From: Rickettsiales bacterium
Lineage (GTDB): Bacteria; Pseudomonadota; Alphaproteobacteria; Rs-D84
Assembly (NCBI GenBank): GCA_031278055.1
Contig: JAITLD010000041.1
Location: 1-10,313 of the forward strand
Length of the DNA stretch: 10,313 nucleotides
Direction: 5' to 3'
Part shown: one piece after another, positions 7,118 to 10,313 of the stretch
How positions within the stretch are numbered: position 1 is the first letter of the stretch
Layout: each line of letters starts with the position of its first letter
Program-made: the position numbers and the translations under genes
The notes under the pieces: generated by a model
Database searches by the model: none
Seen by the model: the letters and a program-made list of their open reading frames with translations, nothing else
Told to the model about the DNA's origin: nothing

Positions 7118-7178
7118 AACTCTGAACTCTCAAGCCCTATTCCCGCCTGCGCGGGAATGACAAAAAACTCTGAACTCT
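7118..7178. repeat. REP-like palindromic element between mnmE and recG (solo copy)
   Basis: The unit is AACTCTGAACTCT (7118-7130), CAAGCCCT (7131-7138), an 8-bp palindrome ATTCCCGC/GCGGGAAT with a 4-base CTGC loop (7139-7158), then GACA. A second AACTCTGAACTCT follows at 7166-7178. The same 45-base order recurs at 9839-9883 and 10180-10224. It sits in the likely ruvA-mnmE-recG transcript, where the hairpin could affect mRNA stability or partial termination. It has no transposase. Confidence 0.85.
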
Positions 7179-7191
7179 TAATTTTTTTGTT

Positions 7192-8436
7192 TCATTTTCC
7201 CAGGCATAATTGTCCGAACAGAGAATCATAAATCTCTTCTGTTCCTATTATTCCAAGGGCCCGACCGATTTCATTCGCCGCGTTCATGATATGTTCGGAT
7301 TCTAAATCAACAGTCGCGCCCGAAACTTTTTCCAATTCCAAAAAAGCATTTCTCAAATGCGTTTTTGTTCTGTCATTTACCGCCAAATCATTTTCCGCGC
7401 CGTCCAGCTTTGAATGAATTTTTCGCCCGATTAAATCCATCAGCTCCGGCACGCCGTCGCCTGTTTTGGCGGAGACATAAATCGCGCCGGATTTCCGAAC
7501 TGTAATCAAATCGGATTTGTTGACGACGACTATGCCGTCTTTTTTCTCATCCGTATTTTTATCGTAAACCCATAAAATCAAATCGGCGTCTTTCAGCCGC
7601 GCGTTCGTCATGTTGATTCCGATTTTTTCGATTTCATCATTTGCCTCGCGCAGGCCCGCCGTATCGGACAGGCGCACGAGATAACCGTCGATGTCCAATT
7701 CCGCGGAAATCACGTCGCGCGTTGTGCCGGCAATATCGGAAACAATCGCCCTGCTTTCGCCAATCAGACGATTAAACAGCGAGGATTTTCCGACATTCGT
7801 TTCGCCGGCCAAAACAATATCGAATCCCGCCTCTATTATTTTGGCGCGCGAGTTTAGGGCTTTTTTTATTCCATCCGCAAGCTCGGCCGTTTTTTCCGCA
7901 ATTTTTTCATTCACATCTTTCGGCAAATCATCCGGACCATAATCAAGCCGCGCCGCCGATAATGCGGCAAGTTCAATCATGGCGTCGCGCCAGCGCGTAT
8001 AAACTTCGCTGTCTGCGCCCGCGAGACCTTTCAGAGCCCGACGGCGTTGCGATTCAGTTTTCGCATCAACCAGCGCGCGCATTGAATCAACCTCAACCAA
8101 GTCCATTTTGCCATTATCAAACGCGCGGCGCGAAAACTCTCCGCGTTCGGCCATGCGAAACCCAAACGATTTTAATTTATCAAAAATCGAGTTGATAACC
8201 GCAATTCCGCCATGGCAATGCAATTCGACTACATCTTCGCCAGTAAACGAATTGGGGGCCGGAAAATAAATCGCAATCAGGTTATCAAGGCCGTAAAAAT
8301 CCACAAGATTCGCAAATCTCGGCCCAATGTTTCCGGGCAAAAAATCCAAATTCCGGCCGCTGACTCGAATCACGGCAACCCCCGCCTTTCCTTGGCCGCT
8401 CGCAAGCGCGAAAATCGTATCGTCATTTGCCGGCAT
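7192..8436 (-). CDS. mnmE: tRNA modification GTPase MnmE
   Basis: MnmE works with MnmG to install (carboxymethyl)aminomethyl groups on wobble uridine 34 of certain tRNAs. The N-terminal TrmE domain has the expected DTIFALASG..GVAVIRVSG start and the PNSFTGEDVVELHCHGG segment (61-77). The G domain sits inside a helical domain: G1 GETNVGKS 211-218, G2 TTRD 238-241, G3 DTAG 258-261, G4 NKSD 306-309, G5 SAK 322-324. The protein ends in CLGK (411-414), the conserved C-terminal Cys motif. At 414 residues it is about 40 shorter than the E. coli protein, with shorter loops after residue 27 and before G4, but all key motifs are kept. The start overlaps the end of ruvA by 14 bases, and AAGGA lies very close (2-3 bases) to the ATG, suggesting coupled translation. 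Confidence 0.97.
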   Translation of the reverse strand: MPANDDTIFALASGQGKAGVAVIRVSGRNLDFLPGNIGPRFANLVDFYGLDNLIAIYFPAPNSFTGEDVVELHCHGGIAVINSIFDKLKSFGFRMAERGEFSRRAFDNGKMDLVEVDSMRALVDAKTESQRRRALKGLAGADSEVYTRWRDAMIELAALSAARLDYGPDDLPKDVNEKIAEKTAELADGIKKALNSRAKIIEAGFDIVLAGETNVGKSSLFNRLIGESRAIVSDIAGTTRDVISAELDIDGYLVRLSDTAGLREANDEIEKIGINMTNARLKDADLILWVYDKNTDEKKDGIVVVNKSDLITVRKSGAIYVSAKTGDGVPELMDLIGRKIHSKLDGAENDLAVNDRTKTHLRNAFLELEKVSGATVDLESEHIMNAANEIGRALGIIGTEEIYDSLFGQLCLGK

Positions 8437-8998
8437 ATTCCTTCAACGCCTTTGTAATCAAGGACTGGACTGTATCGTCCGGATTTTCTCTGGCCAATTT
8501 TTGCACAAGCTCGACGACATCGCCGCGGCGGTATCCCAATGTTTCAAGAGCGGCCAGAACATCGTCGTAAACATTGCCGTTCGCGCCCGCCGGAACGGAC
8601 GCGCCGACCTTGCCTTTCAACTCGACAATTATCCTTTCGGCGACTTTCTTACCGACGCCAGGAATTGAAGTCAAAGTCTTCACGTCGCCGGATAAAATCG
8701 CGGTTTGCAACACATCGGCCCCGAACGCGCCGAGAATCGCCAGCGCGACCCTTGGCCCTATTCCGGATACCGAGGTCAGCTTTACGAACAAATCCTGCTG
8801 CGCCTGATCGTCGAATCCTATTAAATTTATAGCATCCTCGCGCACAATGGTCTCAATCCAAAATGCGGCCTCTCTTCCGACAGTCTGCGCCGTCAAAATA
8901 TTGGACGGCAATAAAATCTTGAAACCGACGCCGCCCGCCATTAAGATTACAAAATTCGACCCTATGTATTCAATTGAGCCTTGCAATTTTCCAAACAT
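8423..8998 (-). CDS. ruvA: Holliday junction branch migration protein RuvA
   Basis: RuvA binds four-way Holliday junctions and loads the RuvB motor for branch migration. The 191-residue product has the N-terminal OB-like domain (1-62), two helix-hairpin-helix motifs (VSGIGPRVALAIL and IPGVGKKVAERII) and the C-terminal RuvB-binding domain (DVLAALETLGYRRGDVVELV). The ATG at 8998 is preceded by AAAAGG at a good spacing. Its partners ruvB and ruvC are not adjacent in this window: mnmE overlaps its 3' end and yebC diverges from its 5' end. Confidence 0.97.
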   Translation of the reverse strand: MFGKLQGSIEYIGSNFVILMAGGVGFKILLPSNILTAQTVGREAAFWIETIVREDAINLIGFDDQAQQDLFVKLTSVSGIGPRVALAILGAFGADVLQTAILSGDVKTLTSIPGVGKKVAERIIVELKGKVGASVPAGANGNVYDDVLAALETLGYRRGDVVELVQKLARENPDDTVQSLITKALKEYAGK

Positions 8999-9020
8999 GT
9001 GATAGCCTTTTCGATTGTTA

Positions 9021-9049
9021 ATTATAAACTAAAAAACAAGGCAGAGCAA
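9021..9049 (-). promoter_or_regulatory. ruvA promoter, overlapping a possible yebC -10
   Basis: On the minus strand a perfect TATAAT (9026-9021) lies 17 bases after TTGCTC (9049-9044). Transcription would start near 9014, giving a leader of about 16 bases that contains the ruvA ribosome-binding site. On the plus strand TATAAA at 9023-9028 overlaps it and could serve yebC, although its -35 is poor. The two divergent genes would then share one AT-rich core. Confidence 0.5.
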
Positions 9050-9766
9050 ATGTCCGGACATTCCAAATGGAGCACTATAAAACATAAAAAGGGACTTGCC
9101 GACGCCGCGCGATCAAGCCAGTTCACAAAACTGGCGCGGGAAATAACGATGGCGGCGAAACTCGGCGATTCGAATCCGGAAAACAACGCGCGATTGCGCC
9201 TTGCAATACTGAACGCGCGGAAGGCATCCATGCCGAACGACAACATAAAGCGCGCGATAGATAAATCCCAAGGCAATAATTCTGAAAATTACGAATCCGC
9301 CCGATACGAGGGGTATGGGCCCGGCGCAACTCCGATTATAGTCGAGGCCATGACCGACAACCCGCGCCGCACCGCGCCGGAAATAAAAAACCTGTTCGCC
9401 AAAGGCGGCGGAAACCTTGGAGAAATGGGGTCTGTTGTTTTTATGTTTCATCAATTGGGCGCGATTTATTATCCGTTGTCAGCAGCCAAGAATCCAGATG
9501 AAATGATGGAAATTATAATGAACGCGGAGGCGGACGATTTGGAAACGACGGATGACGGATATATTGTTTATGCCAAGCCCGAAACATTCGTCGTCGTTCA
9601 AAAAGCATTGGCCGACAAATTGGGCGAACCCGAAGAGGCGGCGATAGAATGGCTGCCGAATAATCCGATAGAATTGGACGACGAGAAAGCCGCGCAATTG
9701 GAAAATCTTGTGAACGCGCTGGACGAAAACGACGACGTGCAAAAAGTGTTCACAGGAGCGGCATGA
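9050..9766 (+). CDS. yebC: YebC/TACO1 family protein
   Basis: The 238-residue product starts with the family hallmark MSGHSKWSTIKHKKG at the ATG at 9050, which has AAGG at 9038-9041. The frame is open upstream to 8981, but that would overlap ruvA and add an unlike segment. Further family blocks are PNDNIKRAIDK, YEGYGPGATPIIVEAMTDNPRRTAPEIKNLF and GGNLGEMGSVVFMF. YebC proteins were long annotated as transcription regulators; later work on the family, including mitochondrial TACO1, supports a ribosome-associated role in translating proline-rich stretches. The protein is cytoplasmic. In many proteobacteria yebC precedes ruvC-ruvA-ruvB; here it is divergent from ruvA and followed by repeats. The stop codon is only 9 bases before a palindrome that could cap the 3' end of the mRNA. 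Confidence 0.96.
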   Translation: MSGHSKWSTIKHKKGLADAARSSQFTKLAREITMAAKLGDSNPENNARLRLAILNARKASMPNDNIKRAIDKSQGNNSENYESARYEGYGPGATPIIVEAMTDNPRRTAPEIKNLFAKGGGNLGEMGSVVFMFHQLGAIYYPLSAAKNPDEMMEIIMNAEADDLETTDDGYIVYAKPETFVVVQKALADKLGEPEEAAIEWLPNNPIELDDEKAAQLENLVNALDENDDVQKVFTGAA

Positions 9767-9772
9767 TTTTTT

Positions 9773-9883
9773 GTCATTCCCGCGTAGGCGGGAATAGCAG
9801 TGCCTAATTGATTTATAATTAATAATTTAAGAACTCATAACTCTGAACTCTCAAGCCCTATTCCCGCCTACGCGGGAATGACA
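9773..9883. repeat. paired-palindrome (BIME/MITE-like) element, copy 1
   Basis: The 111-base element has GTC plus palindrome ATTCCCGC/GCGGGAAT (9776-9795, loop GTAG), AGCAGTGC, an AT-rich core, AACTCTGAACTCT (9839-9851), CAAGCCCT, and a second palindrome in opposite orientation (9860-9879) ending in GACA. Its ends GTCATTCCC and GGGAATGAC are inverted repeats. It begins 6 bases after the yebC stop. It encodes nothing, and a second copy lies at 10118-10224. Confidence 0.85.
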
Positions 9884-9902
9884 AACAACTTTGTTGTTTG
9901 TC
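9880..9902. repeat. perfect 10-bp hairpin at the junction of repeat and tandem array
   Basis: GACAAACAAC (9880-9889), loop TTT, GTTGTTTGTC (9893-9902), then a run of A. It is a strong stem that is AT-rich except at its ends. On the plus strand it lacks a following T-run, so it is not an obvious terminator. Confidence 0.8.
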
Positions 9903-10030
9903 AAAAAAAAAACGTTACCCAGTTTTGTTCTATACACTTTTTTTACAAAAAACGTCAGTTGTTTGTTAAAAAAAACCGCTACTAAGTTTTGTTCCACGCA
10001 CTTTTTTACAAAACCCGCCAGGGTTTTGTC
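9893..10030. repeat. 65-nt tandem repeat, two imperfect units plus a partial
   Basis: Units begin at 9893 and 9958, both with GTTGTTTGT then a run of A, TAC, AGTTTTGTTC, CACTTTTTT, ACAAAA and CAG, and a truncated third begins near 10023. The period is 65 bases. The unit junctions form hairpins: an imperfect one at about 9945-9966 and a perfect ACAAAACCC/GGGTTTTGT stem with a GCCA loop at 10008-10029. Compensating differences between units keep the stems paired. Confidence 0.75.
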
Positions 10031-10110
10031 ATTCCCGCGTAGGCGGGAATAGGGTCTATTTTATTGAAACATGGAAACTGACAAGAGAGTTCAGAATTCA
10101 GAGTTATGAG
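10028..10110. repeat. diverged, inverted half-element of the palindrome family
   Basis: GTC plus palindrome ATTCCCGC/GCGGGAAT (10031-10050) is followed by AGGG, about 30 unrelated bases, and then GAGAGTTCAG...CAGAGTTATGAG (10085-10110), the reverse complement of the AACTCTGAACTCTC block with a short insertion. It reads as an inverted copy of the half-unit seen at 9839-9883, interrupted in the middle. Confidence 0.65.
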
Positions 10111-10117
10111 TTTTTTT

Positions 10118-10224
10118 GTCATTCCCGCGTAGACGGGAATAGCAGTGCTTAATTAGATTGATAATTAACAATTTTTTTTAACTCTGAACTCTCAAGCCCT
10201 ATTCCCTCCTTCGCGGGAATGACA
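10118..10224. repeat. paired-palindrome (BIME/MITE-like) element, copy 2
   Basis: This 107-base element has the same order as copy 1: GTC, palindrome 10121-10140, AGCAGTGC, AT-rich core, AACTCTGAACTCT (10180-10192), CAAGCCCT, second palindrome 10201-10220, GACA. Both palindromes carry mismatches (AGAC in the first, CTCC in the second), so it is more decayed than copy 1. Confidence 0.85.
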
Positions 10225-10313
10225 GAAACTGTTATGGAAGAGAGAGCACCGCGGCGCGGGAGCACGAGTTGTTCGAGGCGCCCTGGACGCAGTACGCGCA
10301 ATTGTACGCACAG
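10221..10313 (+). other. GC-rich window edge, possible start or fragment of another gene
   Basis: After the last repeat the sequence becomes markedly GC-rich. The plus-strand frame ending at the window edge is open from 10188 and translates as RESTAAREHELFEAPW and then TQYAQLYAQ, which looks coding-like. It has no in-frame ATG. A different frame has an ATG at 10219 but gives an Arg-rich product of doubtful quality. I cannot assign a gene, a strand or a product. Confidence 0.2.

Noticed and set aside
7118..7178. Intrinsic terminator between mnmE and recG
   Set aside because: The palindrome has no T-run directly after it in the minus direction, and identical units elsewhere show it is a dispersed repeat.
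8981..9049. Upstream extension of YebC
   Set aside because: The family hallmark begins at the ATG at 9050, which has its own ribosome-binding site; the extension overlaps ruvA.
9776..10220. CRISPR array
   Set aside because: The palindromes alternate in orientation, spacing is irregular and the sequences between them are themselves repeated, so they are not unique spacers.

Overview
The window looks like a chromosomal segment of a moderately AT-rich, Gram-negative, probably alphaproteobacterial genome, perhaps an uncultured gut- or host-associated lineage. That placement is an inference. It rests on Gram-negative-type RecA, RecG, RuvA, MnmE and YebC, on a secreted cysteine-rich protein with a 'CPAGTYG...CTSC' module that I associate with uncultured gut Alphaproteobacteria, and on dispersed ATTCCCGC/GCGGGAAT palindromes. 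No search was run.

Layout. (1) 1-751, plus strand: a possible promoter, a leader with several consecutive hairpins, and a gene for a small exported Cys-rich protein. (2) 893-3399, minus strand: a compact apparent operon reading MFS transporter, then a 63-residue microprotein with a FliM/FliN-like N-terminal motif, then recA. (3) 3400-3728: a divergent intergenic region with a TATAAT promoter that may give a leaderless MFS transcript, and on the plus strand an elaborately folded leader that appears to sequester a Shine-Dalgarno sequence. (4) 3729-5024, plus strand: a second exported protein with 20 Cys, an internal duplication and low-complexity linkers. (5) 5034-8998, minus strand: ruvA, mnmE and recG. 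ruvA and mnmE overlap, and mnmE and recG are separated by a short palindromic repeat. (6) 9050-9766, plus strand: yebC, divergent from ruvA. (7) 9767-10226: no gene, but a dense array of paired palindromic REP/MITE-like elements and a 65-nt tandem repeat. (8) The last ~90 bases become GC-rich and may be the edge of another gene.

How the parts relate. Three homologous-recombination or fork-repair genes (recA, recG, ruvA) lie within about 8 kb, in two minus-strand clusters. ruvB and ruvC are not seen beside ruvA; instead ruvA is joined to the tRNA-modification GTPase gene mnmE. The two Cys-rich exported proteins are the accessory part. Both lie on the plus strand, beside minus-strand housekeeping genes, and both have hairpin-rich leaders, which hints at post-transcriptional control of surface or periplasmic proteins. 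The best candidate for something undescribed is the leader at 3573-3725 with its 20-Cys protein, followed by the paired-palindrome repeat family.
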